Assembly: GCF_900458435.1 (NCBI RefSeq)
Contig: NZ_UHCT01000001.1
Coordinates: 310,001-374,000 of the forward strand
Reading direction: 5' to 3'
DNA: 64,000 nucleotides
DNA from: Staphylococcus carnosus
GTDB lineage: Bacteria; Bacillota; Bacilli; Staphylococcales; Staphylococcaceae
Under the pieces are notes generated by a model, which worked only from the letters and a program-made list of their open reading frames with translations, ran no database searches and was not told the DNA's origin. Shown here piece by piece: positions 44,339 to 53,558 of this stretch. The translations under genes were made by a program, and so were the position numbers. The number at the start of each line of letters is the position of its first letter. Positions within the stretch are counted from its first letter, which is position 1.

Positions 44339-44384
44339 AAAAAGTGTCGTGAAACTTAATTCTATGTTTCACGACACTTTTTTG
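44339..44384. terminator. Perfect bidirectional terminator
   Basis: AAAAAGTGTCGTGAAAC and GTTTCACGACACTTTTT pair fully. It serves the converging IcaC-like and TagF-GT4 genes. Confidence 0.95.
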
Positions 44385-44385
44385 T

Positions 44386-46887
44386 TTAATTTAGTAAGGA
44401 ATAAAGTTGGTCTAAAGCTTCTGTATTATGTTTGTTTGCGTCAAAATGTTCAAATGTCGGAGTAGTGTGATTCATAAATTTACGAATATTTTCTTCAATC
44501 AGATCAGGAGTGTTTTCTGATAACATACCATAATCTCCAAATTTTAGAACATATCTATTAGCGGGTATATCTGAAGCTAATGTATTCGTACCGATAGTTA
44601 AAGCTTCTAGTAAAACCATTGATTGACCTTCATAGTGTGAAGTTAAAGCAAATAAATCGCATCGTTTCATTATGTTAAAAGGATTGCCTTTTTGCCCGAC
44701 TAAAAATACATTGTCTTCTAATTTCAAACGTTTTATCATATCCTCTAAAGCTTTTCTCAGTAGACCTTCTCCTAAAATGTATAATTTGGCAGTAGGGCTA
44801 GTTTTAACGATTCCTTTGAAACCATTGATTAATATATCAAATCCTTTTTCGGGAGAAAGTCTTCCCATTGCCATAACTTTATAATCATCTTCGTTAAAAG
44901 GTACACTCACAATTTCATTATTCTTTTGAATCGCAAGCACTTGGTTACCTTTGTGAATAAAGAAATCAGTATCTTCATTCAGTAGTTTATTTATTTTAGG
45001 AAGATTGATTGTATTCATCGCTGAAACAAATTTCTTTTTAGTTGAAGGTGTAGCTAGATTATTTATATTGATTTTACATGTTTCTTCGGAAACGCTAACA
45101 AGGTAATCGAATTTATAATATAGACTAATAATACCTTTTAAATTCAAGTAGTGTGGACGATTACCATTTACTGTGCGGTTCATATCACTTTTGATATCAC
45201 TATGAAGATAAATTAATTTACGTTTAGATTGGGTAGCAAGTAATATCTTGGACCAAAACATAGAATAACCGCTAAAATCTACGACATAATCAAAGTCAGA
45301 GTCCCCGAATATTTTTCGGAATTCTCGTTCGTAAGCTTCGGTAGGATAAACTATCTTTTCTAATAGAGATTTTATGCCTCTATTTTTGACAAAAATATCT
45401 CTGTATTTTTCTGAGGTGCTTGCAAGAAGTGGACCTTTCCTTAAAATAATTCGTACATTCTCATTGACTTGTTCCAAGTTTTTGAGTATTTCTTGGTTAT
45501 GTGTATTATTCAAGAAAATTGTAACATCGTATTTTTCATAATCTATATTCTCTAAAAGATTAATTGCGGAAGTAGTAATTCCGTTGTTTTTCATACCACC
45601 TGGATAAATCAAAATAGTTTCTTTAGTTTTTAAAGATTTACCTTTTTTAGAAGAGAACATTGTATCGATTAATTTTTCTGTTACTTTGCCATTTTCATAA
45701 GGAACATATAAATTTTTAAATTCTTGATATTGTCTTTCATATTTTGATGCATTGATTTTTGCTTTGTTAACAGCATCCACTAAATTTTCAGTATCGAAAA
45801 CTGACGGTCCAGGCAACACATCAGGTTTGATATAAAAACCTCTGTCATTCTTGTATTCTTCATAATCCGGTGAATAGAAAATTATTGGGTTATCTGTTAC
45901 TAGAAAGTCAAAGAATATACTTGAATAGTCAGTGATTAATAAATCCACAACACTTAGTAGTTCGTTAGTATCAAATGAATCTGGAATGAGATATGGTTTG
46001 AGTTCCTTGTATTTCAGTGCTGTTTTATACACAAATGGATGTACTTTGACTAAAACTTGATAATCTGTGTTGTTTTTTAACTCCATTACCATTCGATAGA
46101 CATCCCTTAAACTATCTTCTGGTTTATTCACATTATTTCCTCTCCAAGTTGGAGCAAATAAGATAATTTCTCTATTAGAAACACGAATTCCTGATTGTTT
46201 CAAATGTTTGAATACATTTTTCTTATTCGCATTAATTGTTAAATCAATTCGAGGATAACCAATTTCTAACAAGTTCCCATTATATAAACCGTCAAGACTA
46301 AATGCTCTTTTGAAAATTTTTGAAGTATGAGGATTTGGACTTAAGAGGATATCAGAACTTAAGAAGTTTTTAATAATATTTTGAGATCCGATTAAATTAT
46401 CCTCTACATCTAGCCCCATAGCTTTAATAGGGGTGCCATGCCATGTATTTACATAAACTTGATTGTCTTTTTTAGTGAAATACGCAGGGAAAGTAGAGTT
46501 GTTTAAAATATATTTCGCGGTTGTGAGGATATTTAAAAAATCATTACTTTCTTTAACAACAAATTCTACATTGGAGTGGTGCTTATAAATTTTTTCGAAT
46601 TCTTCTTTTTTCTTTTTTGTATCTGCCACCCAAATATGTTTTAAATGCTTGTAATTCTTATTAGACAATAAGTATAAGAATACGGCATATGGACTGTCTG
46701 TCATACTTTTACCATCACGAGATTGGTAAACAATATAGTTATCTTTGATTTTATTGTGCTTATAGTATTTTGCGTAGCGAGTAGTTTTTGCTACATAAGA
46801 GCTTTTAAATAAACCTTTAATAGGTTGTGAAATAAATTTGTATTTCCTGCTTGCTTGGTTTAATAAAACCTTTCCTATTTTATTCAA
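44386..46887 (-). CDS. TagF-type glycerophosphotransferase fused to GT4 glycosyltransferase
   Basis: 833 residues. Residues about 45-415 are a CDP-glycerol glycerophosphotransferase domain (VNTWHGTPIKAMG, ILFAPTWRGN, LLITDYSSIFFDFLVTDNP, RGFYIKPDVLPGP). Residues about 425-833 are a GT-B (GT4) glycosyltransferase with GRLSPEKGFD, LYILGEG and the E-x7-E motif EGQSMVLLE. One chain should therefore both add a polyol phosphate and glycosylate the product, a bifunctional step in a sugar-substituted teichoic-acid-like polymer. The start is TTG 46887 with AAGGAG 8 nt upstream. It is single, diverging from galU. Confidence 0.88.
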   Translation of the reverse strand: MNKIGKVLLNQASRKYKFISQPIKGLFKSSYVAKTTRYAKYYKHNKIKDNYIVYQSRDGKSMTDSPYAVFLYLLSNKNYKHLKHIWVADTKKKKEEFEKIYKHHSNVEFVVKESNDFLNILTTAKYILNNSTFPAYFTKKDNQVYVNTWHGTPIKAMGLDVEDNLIGSQNIIKNFLSSDILLSPNPHTSKIFKRAFSLDGLYNGNLLEIGYPRIDLTINANKKNVFKHLKQSGIRVSNREIILFAPTWRGNNVNKPEDSLRDVYRMVMELKNNTDYQVLVKVHPFVYKTALKYKELKPYLIPDSFDTNELLSVVDLLITDYSSIFFDFLVTDNPIIFYSPDYEEYKNDRGFYIKPDVLPGPSVFDTENLVDAVNKAKINASKYERQYQEFKNLYVPYENGKVTEKLIDTMFSSKKGKSLKTKETILIYPGGMKNNGITTSAINLLENIDYEKYDVTIFLNNTHNQEILKNLEQVNENVRIILRKGPLLASTSEKYRDIFVKNRGIKSLLEKIVYPTEAYEREFRKIFGDSDFDYVVDFSGYSMFWSKILLATQSKRKLIYLHSDIKSDMNRTVNGNRPHYLNLKGIISLYYKFDYLVSVSEETCKININNLATPSTKKKFVSAMNTINLPKINKLLNEDTDFFIHKGNQVLAIQKNNEIVSVPFNEDDYKVMAMGRLSPEKGFDILINGFKGIVKTSPTAKLYILGEGLLRKALEDMIKRLKLEDNVFLVGQKGNPFNIMKRCDLFALTSHYEGQSMVLLEALTIGTNTLASDIPANRYVLKFGDYGMLSENTPDLIEENIRKFMNHTTPTFEHFDANKHNTEALDQLYSLLN

Positions 46888-47308
46888 TCCTAAAACTCCT
46901 TTATTTATATTTTCGGTTGCTTTTCGAACTATTTTAAAAATATGAATGCAGGCGGAATTGTTTATGTAATATTAAATTCTGCTTAAGAATAAACTTATAT
47001 AATTTACATAAAACTATACTTTAGTATATCTTTGTTGGCGTATTTAGACAATGAAAAGAATGAAATAATCTCTTGATTATGCTTTAGAAATTAAAAAATA
47101 TGATTAAACATAGTTTTAGATAAGGTTCTAGAAATTTTATAAATACTTAACGGAATGCTTTTTAAGTTGAGGTAAATTTGAAAAAAAGAAAAAGAAATAG
47201 TAACAAATTTAAAAGTAACAAAAAATTCTGTTGATTTTAACTGAAAATTTAAATATAATTTACATTGATTTAAGAAAAAATTAACACTTGAAAATAGAAG
47301 AAAAACCT
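46888..47308. other. Divergent intergenic region
   Basis: About 420 nt, AT-rich, upstream of galU and the TagF-GT4 gene. No ORF with a ribosome site was seen. Promoters for both directions must lie here but none is clear enough to mark. Confidence 0.4.
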
Positions 47309-47343
47309 AACTTCTAATTGCATTATATTAGAAGTCTTTTTTT
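47309..47343 (+). terminator. Terminator-like hairpin just upstream of galU
   Basis: ACTTCTAA pairs with TTAGAAGT, followed by seven T, 33 nt before the galU start codon and with no gene ahead of it. It may be a leader attenuator or the end of a small RNA. Confidence 0.6.
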
Positions 47344-47375
47344 GTATTAAACTTTAATGATTAGGGAGAAAAGTT

Positions 47376-48231
47376 ATGATTAAAAAAGCAATAATACCTG
47401 CTGCAGGGCTAGGAACAAGATTTTTGCCTGCAACTAAAGCAATGCCAAAAGAAATGTTACCAATATTAGATAAACCAACTATCCAATATATTGTGGAGGA
47501 AGCTGCAGAAGCTGGGATAGAAGGTGTGATTATTATTACTGGAAAACATAAAAAGAGCTATTGAAGATCATTTCGATAATCAAAAAGAATTAGAAATGAA
47601 TTTAGAATCTAACGGGAAGTTTAAAGAATTAGAAAAAACAAAAGAGCCTACCAATTTAGTGAATCTTTTTTATGTACGTCAAAAAGAGCAAAAAGGTTTG
47701 GGAGATGCAGTATTATGCGCAAAGCAATTTATTGGAAATGAACCTTTTGCCATTTTATTAGGAGACGATATTGTTAAAGGTGAAACTCCAGCAATCAAAC
47801 AGTTAATGCAAAAATATGAAGAAACTGGCAAATCAGTGATTGGAGTACAAGAAGTTCAACCTTCGGAAACACATAGATATGGAATTATAAATCCAATTTC
47901 TTCAAATGGACGATTATATCAAGTAAACAATTTTGTAGAAAAGCCAAAAGAAGGAACTGCACCATCAAATTTGGCAATTATGGGAAGATATGTTCTTTCA
48001 CCACAAATCTTCAACTATCTTGAAAATCAAGGAATTGGCGCAGGTGGAGAGGTACAGCTCACGGATGCTATAGAAAGATTAAACCAAGATGATAACGTAT
48101 TCGCATATGACTTTGAAGGTAAGCGTTATGATGTAGGAGAAAAAATTGGATTTGTAAAAACAACAATTGATTTTGCTTTGAATAACGATGATATGAAAGA
48201 CGAAATAACAAAATTTTTAAAAAATCTGTAA
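47376..48231 (+). pseudogene. galU: UTP-glucose-1-phosphate uridylyltransferase GalU, frameshifted
   Basis: GalU makes UDP-glucose from UTP and glucose-1-phosphate for glycolipid and teichoic-acid glycosylation. The first part reads [20 protein letters not shown] (nucleotide-binding loop) and stops at 47564. The remainder (…[18 protein letters not shown] onwards, with GDDIV and VEKP motifs) continues in another frame. Removing one A from the five-A run 47550-47554 restores the continuous family sequence of 284 residues. Causes are a real +1 insertion or a homopolymer sequencing error. AGGGAG precedes ATG 47376. It precedes the TagF-GT4 gene by 38 nt and probably shares its transcript. Confidence 0.9.
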
Positions 48232-48269
48232 GTGATAAAGCTTTTTATTGAAAGGAATCAAAATCGTAT

Positions 48270-51200
48270 ATGGTAAAACTAAAAGAGATTAGAAAGAAAT
48301 TAGATAATTATGCTAAAAATAAAGGGAAATTTACTTATGTTGATGCCTTTAGAAATAAAAAAATAAAGAAAAATCATTTTGTTTTAGAATCAACACATGG
48401 CGATTCTTTTGGAGGGCATAATTATTATTTAGTTCAAGAAATCAAAAAGAAAGTTCGTCGTTCAAAGATATTTGTAGTAGTTAAAAATGTAGAAGCTGCT
48501 AAAAAGTTTTTTGAAAATAACAATATGACGTATGTTAATGTAATTAAGCATTTATCAGTTGAGTACTATGAACTGATAGCAACTAGTGAATATTTAATTA
48601 ATGACACTACATTTTATCCTTTTTTCAACAAGAGAAAAGGACAAAAATATTTTATTGTATGGCATGGAACTCCGTTAAAATATATGGGTAAAGATATGCC
48701 TGTAGTTGTAGATGTTGCAAATGTTCAACGTAATTTTTACATGGCTGATAAAATTTTTGTGAGTAATGAATACACTAAAGATATTTTAATTGAAACTTAT
48801 AATATGAAAAACGTCTACCAAGGAAAAATTGTGGTTGGATCTTCGCCGAGGAATTCAATATTTTTAGACGAGAAAAAGAAAGAAAATATAAGAGAAAACC
48901 TTAATATCAAGAATAAAAAAGTAATATGCTACATGCCTACTTGGAGAGGCTCTGTTGGTAAAGTGAAAAAAAGCAGCCATACTCAAGAGTTGCTAAACTA
49001 TTTAGAAAAGAATCTTGATTCTAATACGGTATTATATGTTAAATTACATGACTTTGAAAAAAGTAGTATAGATTTCAAAGGTTTTAATAAAATAAAAGAG
49101 TTTCCGAATAACTATGAAACCTATGAATTTTTATCAATTACCGATACTTTAATAACCGATTATTCGTCTGTAATGTATGATTATATAAATGTAGATAAGC
49201 CTGTAATTTTATATACCTATGATTATGAGGAGTATATAGAAAGTAGAGGACTTTATGAAGACATTGATAAATATCCTTTTAAACGTGTCGAAAATTTAGA
49301 TGACCTTTTAATGGCAATTGAGAATACTTACCCTATTGATTATGATAAATTTAAAAGAAGATTTACATATTCAGATGTTATTGACGGTGCTAATAAAATT
49401 CTAAAGAACATGTTAAATAATTATGTAGATGAAACAATCAGTGAATATAGTCTGCACAATGGAAAAGAAACAGTCGCAATTTTAAGCGGAGGTTTTTGGA
49501 ACAATGGAGTAACAAGTGCTTTAATCAACACATTAGAAAATATAGACACTAGCAAAAGAAACTACATTTGCTTCTTCGAGAAAAGTAAAATTAAACCTGA
49601 ACACTACTATAAACTTTTGAATTTACCTGAGAATGTTTTATTTTATCCTATTACTGGTGAAGTAAATGGTAGTGTTTCTGATAGATTATTGTTAAAAAGG
49701 TATTTGTGGAATGAGGACTATAAAGCTAAAGGAAGAAAAAAACAACTTTCAAGAATTTATAGGGAAGAGTTTAAAAGAATTTTTGGCGATTTAAAAATAG
49801 ACTGGTTTATCCATTATACAGGTTTTGAACGTAAAGAAGCGGAAATGATGAAGCACATTGACTCAAAGAAAATGATTTGGGTTCATACGGATATGTTTGC
49901 AGAGTATGAGGCTAAAAAGAATTTTAGTAAAAAAATAGTATTTAGCGCTTATCAAAGTGCGGATAAAGTTGTAATGGTACACGAGAATTTAAGGGATAAT
50001 TTAAATAAAGAAATTTCAGGGTTATCTAAAAAACTAGTAACTGTAAATAACTTTTTGGGAGAAGAGCGAATTAGACGATTAAGCAAAGAAAATGTTTTTG
50101 AGACGTTGTCTAATGTAAAAGTTGATTATGCTTTTAATGATAATGCTTATAAAACTGAAACACAAATGATTGTTGAGGAATATAAGAATAAAATAAAAGA
50201 AATAGTAGAATCAACAAAAGAATCAAAACACACTGATTATCATACAGCTATTAAAAATATCAGAGACATAAATGAAAGATATTCATTTAATCCTTATATA
50301 AGTTATATTGTTGAAAGAACAAATAAAATGTTGAATGAAGCTACAGAGAGAATAAGCAACATCTTTGGGGTGGAAAATAAAGGCCTTATCGATGAACTTT
50401 TATTTGAAGAATATTATGATTATATTCTTCCTGAGATAAAAGATAAACAAAATGAATTAAATTATTACTTCCCAAATTTAGAAAATGAACTAAAAAGTTA
50501 TAAGGCATTTTTAAATGAAAGATTGGATAAAGCTATAGTAAATAAAAATCAAAAAGTGATAAATAATCTCGAAAATCAATTTAAAAATAGCCGTCAAATT
50601 GTAATTGAAAAATATAAATCATTAAAAAAAGAAGAAGATCTAAAAGAAAAGTTCAACTCTTTATTTGAAAATGAAAAGAGACACATAAAAGAATTTGTAG
50701 AAAAAAATATAACTCCCGAAAATATTCAAGGTAGTCAAAATCCTAGCATTGATTTTTATAGTTATTTCAGAGTTTCCAAAATAAAAATGCTAAATGCGAT
50801 TTTCGATGATAATATTACCGTTTATATAAATATTGGGAGATATGATTATCAAAAAGGACATGATAAACTAATTGAAGCTTTTGAAAATACTTTTGAACAA
50901 AATCCTAATATATTTTTGGTTATAGTGGCGCCTCATGGCCCATTAAAATCTAAAACTATAAATAGAGTTAGAAGTTCTTTTGCAAGAGATAGTATTGTTA
51001 TTTTAACTGGTATAAATAATCCATATCCATTATTAGCCTATTGCGATGCATTTGTACTTTCTTCCAATTATGAAGGCCTAGGTCTAGTGGTTTATGAAGC
51101 ATTGGCAGTTAATACTGATGTTATAACTGTTAATTTGAAAGAAACAATTCAATATATGGAACAAAATCAAGCGATAATTGTTGAAAATAGTGTTGAAGGA

Positions 51201-51311
51201 TTAACCAATGGTTTTATGAAACATCTCGATTTAAAAACACCTCTCAAAAAATTTGATTTTGAACCTCTTAAAATCAAATCAAATGAAGAATTCGAATCTT
51301 TATTTAAATAA
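48270..51311 (+). CDS. Large TagF-type/GT4 bifunctional surface-polymer enzyme
   Basis: 1013 residues. Residues about 40-390 are a glycerophosphotransferase domain (IVWHGTPLKYMGKDM, VICYMPTWRGS, LITDYSSVMYDYINVDKPV, SRGLYEDIDKYP). About 400-620 resembles the N-terminal half of a GT-B fold (LSGGFWNNGVTSALINTLEN). About 620-830 is a Lys/Glu/Asn-rich insertion likely to form coiled coil. About 840-1013 is the GT4 donor-binding half (INIGRYDYQKGHDKLIEAF, E-x7-E in EGLGLVVYE). The insertion thus splits the glycosyltransferase. It is related to the 833-residue protein but much longer. AAAGGAA is 12 nt before ATG 48270. It lies in series after galU. Confidence 0.88.
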   Translation: MVKLKEIRKKLDNYAKNKGKFTYVDAFRNKKIKKNHFVLESTHGDSFGGHNYYLVQEIKKKVRRSKIFVVVKNVEAAKKFFENNNMTYVNVIKHLSVEYYELIATSEYLINDTTFYPFFNKRKGQKYFIVWHGTPLKYMGKDMPVVVDVANVQRNFYMADKIFVSNEYTKDILIETYNMKNVYQGKIVVGSSPRNSIFLDEKKKENIRENLNIKNKKVICYMPTWRGSVGKVKKSSHTQELLNYLEKNLDSNTVLYVKLHDFEKSSIDFKGFNKIKEFPNNYETYEFLSITDTLITDYSSVMYDYINVDKPVILYTYDYEEYIESRGLYEDIDKYPFKRVENLDDLLMAIENTYPIDYDKFKRRFTYSDVIDGANKILKNMLNNYVDETISEYSLHNGKETVAILSGGFWNNGVTSALINTLENIDTSKRNYICFFEKSKIKPEHYYKLLNLPENVLFYPITGEVNGSVSDRLLLKRYLWNEDYKAKGRKKQLSRIYREEFKRIFGDLKIDWFIHYTGFERKEAEMMKHIDSKKMIWVHTDMFAEYEAKKNFSKKIVFSAYQSADKVVMVHENLRDNLNKEISGLSKKLVTVNNFLGEERIRRLSKENVFETLSNVKVDYAFNDNAYKTETQMIVEEYKNKIKEIVESTKESKHTDYHTAIKNIRDINERYSFNPYISYIVERTNKMLNEATERISNIFGVENKGLIDELLFEEYYDYILPEIKDKQNELNYYFPNLENELKSYKAFLNERLDKAIVNKNQKVINNLENQFKNSRQIVIEKYKSLKKEEDLKEKFNSLFENEKRHIKEFVEKNITPENIQGSQNPSIDFYSYFRVSKIKMLNAIFDDNITVYINIGRYDYQKGHDKLIEAFENTFEQNPNIFLVIVAPHGPLKSKTINRVRSSFARDSIVILTGINNPYPLLAYCDAFVLSSNYEGLGLVVYEALAVNTDVITVNLKETIQYMEQNQAIIVENSVEGLTNGFMKHLDLKTPLKKFDFEPLKIKSNEEFESLFK

Positions 51312-51359
51312 AGTTATAGTTTGTGATATTCTTACAATAATTTTTGTTGAGTCTCATAA

Positions 51360-51396
51360 AAAAACCACCATCAATTTCCCAACTTGATGGTGGTTT
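51360..51396 (-). terminator. Terminator (strongest for the minus strand)
   Basis: AAACCACCATCAA pairs with TTGATGGTGGTTT; read on the minus strand it ends in TTTTTTT. It also lies downstream of the 1013-residue gene. Confidence 0.9.
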
Positions 51397-51417
51397 CAAT
51401 TTCCCCAATTTATTAAA

Positions 51418-52704
51418 TTATGCTGGAATTTCTGCACGTTTGTCTGAGTGTTTACGAACGAATGAAGCTGCGATAACTGAAACGATACCGAAGATCATGA
51501 ATCCGATAAACATCCAGATTGTTGCGTTCATTTCAATATGTTGATTCATATAGATGATGTCTCTAAGCGTATGTGCATAGTGACTGAATGGGTTCCAACC
51601 TACAATATATTTACGGTAGAATTCTGGAAGCATTTGTTCTGGCAACATTAACAGTTGCATACTGAAGAACAATAATAGGAAGAAGACTGGTACAATCTTC
51701 ATGCCTGTCCATGTCATACAACCAAGCACAAGTCCAATGAATCCCATGAATGCTATCATGATATAAAGTGCAACGCGGTTTGGATGATCAAAATGGAATC
51801 CTAATACGTCTTTCATAAAGTAGATATATCCAAAGCTACCAATTAATGCACTGACAGCAGTCATAACAATTTGGCTAAGTGCTGCAATTAAACGGTTTTT
51901 ACGGCTTACTAAGTTACTTGTACGGAATGCGAAGAACAAGATAACTGATGTGATTAATGATCCCATCCAAACTGGCATAAACATTAAGAATGATGCATTT
52001 CCGTTTGCTTGGTGATCTTTCACTTTATGCACTGTAATGTTATCTACATTTACAGGTTGAGTTAAGCTTTCGATATTTTTAGCTGGAATTGCTACATCTT
52101 GTTTATCTAAAATGTCTAAACTTTGTTTTGTAATTTGAGCATTAACTTTTTGACCAAGTCCATCTAATACTTTAGTTGCGATTTGAGAACCTTGTAAGTT
52201 GACCCCTTGGCTGATAATTGTTTTAAGTTGTGCTGATTCAGGTTTAACATCTTGAGAACCTGATTGTTTCATTTTCTCAGCCATTTGTTGTGCAGCTTCT
52301 GGTGGAATTTCCCCTGACTTCACTTTATCTTGCATTTCTTGTTGTTTAGCTTTCATCACTGAAGCTTGTGTTTTGCTGAGTGCGTGCTTTGAAAAATCTT
52401 TTTCTAGTACAACAGTACCAAAGTATTTTTCAACGTCCATTCCTTCACGTGCTTTTTTCTCACTAGATACTTCTTTCCATTCTATTGCTTCTGATTTATT
52501 TTTCAATAAGTTGTCTGTTAAGTCTTTACCGATATTTACATGTTTGCCTTGCATGTCAGTACCTTTGTCTAAGTTTACAACTGCAAGTGGAATATTTTTA
52601 GGTTTTGGATTATAAGCAGGATAGAACGCAACTGCTAATAACATGATAACTACCAATAATCCGATTGGTGCTATCCAAAGTAATTTATTTTTTAAAATGT
52701 TCAT
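51418..52704 (-). CDS. YhgE/Pip-like ABC-2-type membrane protein
   Basis: 428 residues from ATG 52704 (GGGAGG upstream; the extra 11 residues of the longer frame contain the ribosome site itself). It has one N-terminal helix (LLWIAPIGLLVVIMLLAV), a long extracytoplasmic region with the PLAVVNLDKG motif of the YhgE/Pip N-terminal domain, and then about five helices at the C-terminus. Relatives act in export or drug/lipid-stress tolerance, but the substrate here is unknown and there is no ATPase gene beside it. It diverges from a TetR regulator and shares a 165-nt control region. Confidence 0.85.
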   Translation of the reverse strand: MNILKNKLLWIAPIGLLVVIMLLAVAFYPAYNPKPKNIPLAVVNLDKGTDMQGKHVNIGKDLTDNLLKNKSEAIEWKEVSSEKKAREGMDVEKYFGTVVLEKDFSKHALSKTQASVMKAKQQEMQDKVKSGEIPPEAAQQMAEKMKQSGSQDVKPESAQLKTIISQGVNLQGSQIATKVLDGLGQKVNAQITKQSLDILDKQDVAIPAKNIESLTQPVNVDNITVHKVKDHQANGNASFLMFMPVWMGSLITSVILFFAFRTSNLVSRKNRLIAALSQIVMTAVSALIGSFGYIYFMKDVLGFHFDHPNRVALYIMIAFMGFIGLVLGCMTWTGMKIVPVFFLLLFFSMQLLMLPEQMLPEFYRKYIVGWNPFSHYAHTLRDIIYMNQHIEMNATIWMFIGFMIFGIVSVIAASFVRKHSDKRAEIPA

Positions 52705-52763
52705 TTTTTGACCTCCCAATAAATAATTATTAAACACTGTGTTGATTTATCATTACTTTGACT

Positions 52764-52791
52764 ATTATAATAGTAATATAAATAGATACAA
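52764..52791 (-). promoter_or_regulatory. Promoter of the YhgE-like gene
   Basis: On the minus strand the -35 is TTGTAT (52791-52786), with a 16-nt spacer and -10 TATAAT (52769-52764). Confidence 0.65.
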
Positions 52792-52809
52792 TGCTTAATT
52801 TAGAACTAA

Positions 52810-52852
52810 TTGTATTTTAATGAACAAATTTAAATATAATGTTCATTAAAAT
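52810..52852. promoter_or_regulatory. TetR promoter with 13-bp inverted-repeat operator
   Basis: ATTTTAATGAACA (52814-52826) and TGTTCATTAAAAT (52840-52852) are perfect inverted arms around 13 nt. A consensus -10 TATAAT (52835-52840) lies in the spacer and TTGTAT (52810-52815) is a possible -35. A repressor bound here would block its own gene. Confidence 0.75.
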
Positions 52853-52869
52853 TTATCGGAGGGAACAAA

Positions 52870-53487
52870 ATGGCAGTAGATAGACGGGTGCGTAAAACAC
52901 AAACAGCAATAAAGAATGCATTTATACATTTATTAGAAGAAAAAGATTTAGATCATATTACAGTAAGTGATATTACAGATGCTGCAGATATTAATAGAGG
53001 GACTTTTTATCTGCATTATGAAGATAAATATATTTTATTAGAATCAATGGAAGATGAGTATGCAAAACAATTATATGATTTAACACGCTTCCGAGATGTT
53101 ATTACGGATGTTGAAAACCCGGAACAGTTTAATAGAAAATTTTCAGAACATATAATGAAAAAAGTGGTTACACATGTTTCAGATAATATGGATTTTTATC
53201 GGGTTATTTTAACATTAGAACGTCGAAGTAAAATAGAAGAAAAAATAATGGATATTATTAAAGAAAATTTATTAGATCAGGCTGATGAAAAAAATAAAAT
53301 AGCAGGAATCCCTGTAGAATATTTCCATAGTTATGTAACAGGTTCAATGATTTCAGTCATCAAATACTGGGTGCAAGACGAAAATCGCATGGATGTAAAT
53401 ACTTTGATAAAATATATTTCACGTATTGTATTTAATGGACCTTTGCGTTTAGTCGCAGGTTCACATAACGGAGAAGTTTGGGAGTAG
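52870..53487 (+). CDS. TetR/AcrR-family regulator
   Basis: 205 residues. It has an N-terminal TetR helix-turn-helix (ITVSDITDAADINRGTFYLHYEDKY is the core; key residues NRGTFYLHY). The C-terminal ~120 residues are a TetR_C_7-like ligand/dimer domain with PVEYFHSYVTGSM. CGGAGGG precedes ATG 52870. It is divergent from the YhgE-like membrane gene, with the palindrome between them, so it probably represses both itself and that gene until an inducer arrives. The inducer is unknown. Confidence 0.9.
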   Translation: MAVDRRVRKTQTAIKNAFIHLLEEKDLDHITVSDITDAADINRGTFYLHYEDKYILLESMEDEYAKQLYDLTRFRDVITDVENPEQFNRKFSEHIMKKVVTHVSDNMDFYRVILTLERRSKIEEKIMDIIKENLLDQADEKNKIAGIPVEYFHSYVTGSMISVIKYWVQDENRMDVNTLIKYISRIVFNGPLRLVAGSHNGEVWE

Positions 53488-53558
53488 AGGCTAGACTTAG
53501 TTGAGTAGGTTGATTAATTAGATATTGAAATTAATATGAAGATGAAAAGAGGATAATT

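Noticed and set aside
47550..47554. Programmed ribosomal frameshift in galU
   Set aside because: There is no slippery heptamer with downstream structure, and GalU is not known to be recoded; an indel or sequencing error fits better.
51344..51544. 66-codon plus-strand frame
   Set aside because: It starts inside a terminator hairpin and overlaps the end of the YhgE-like gene antisense.
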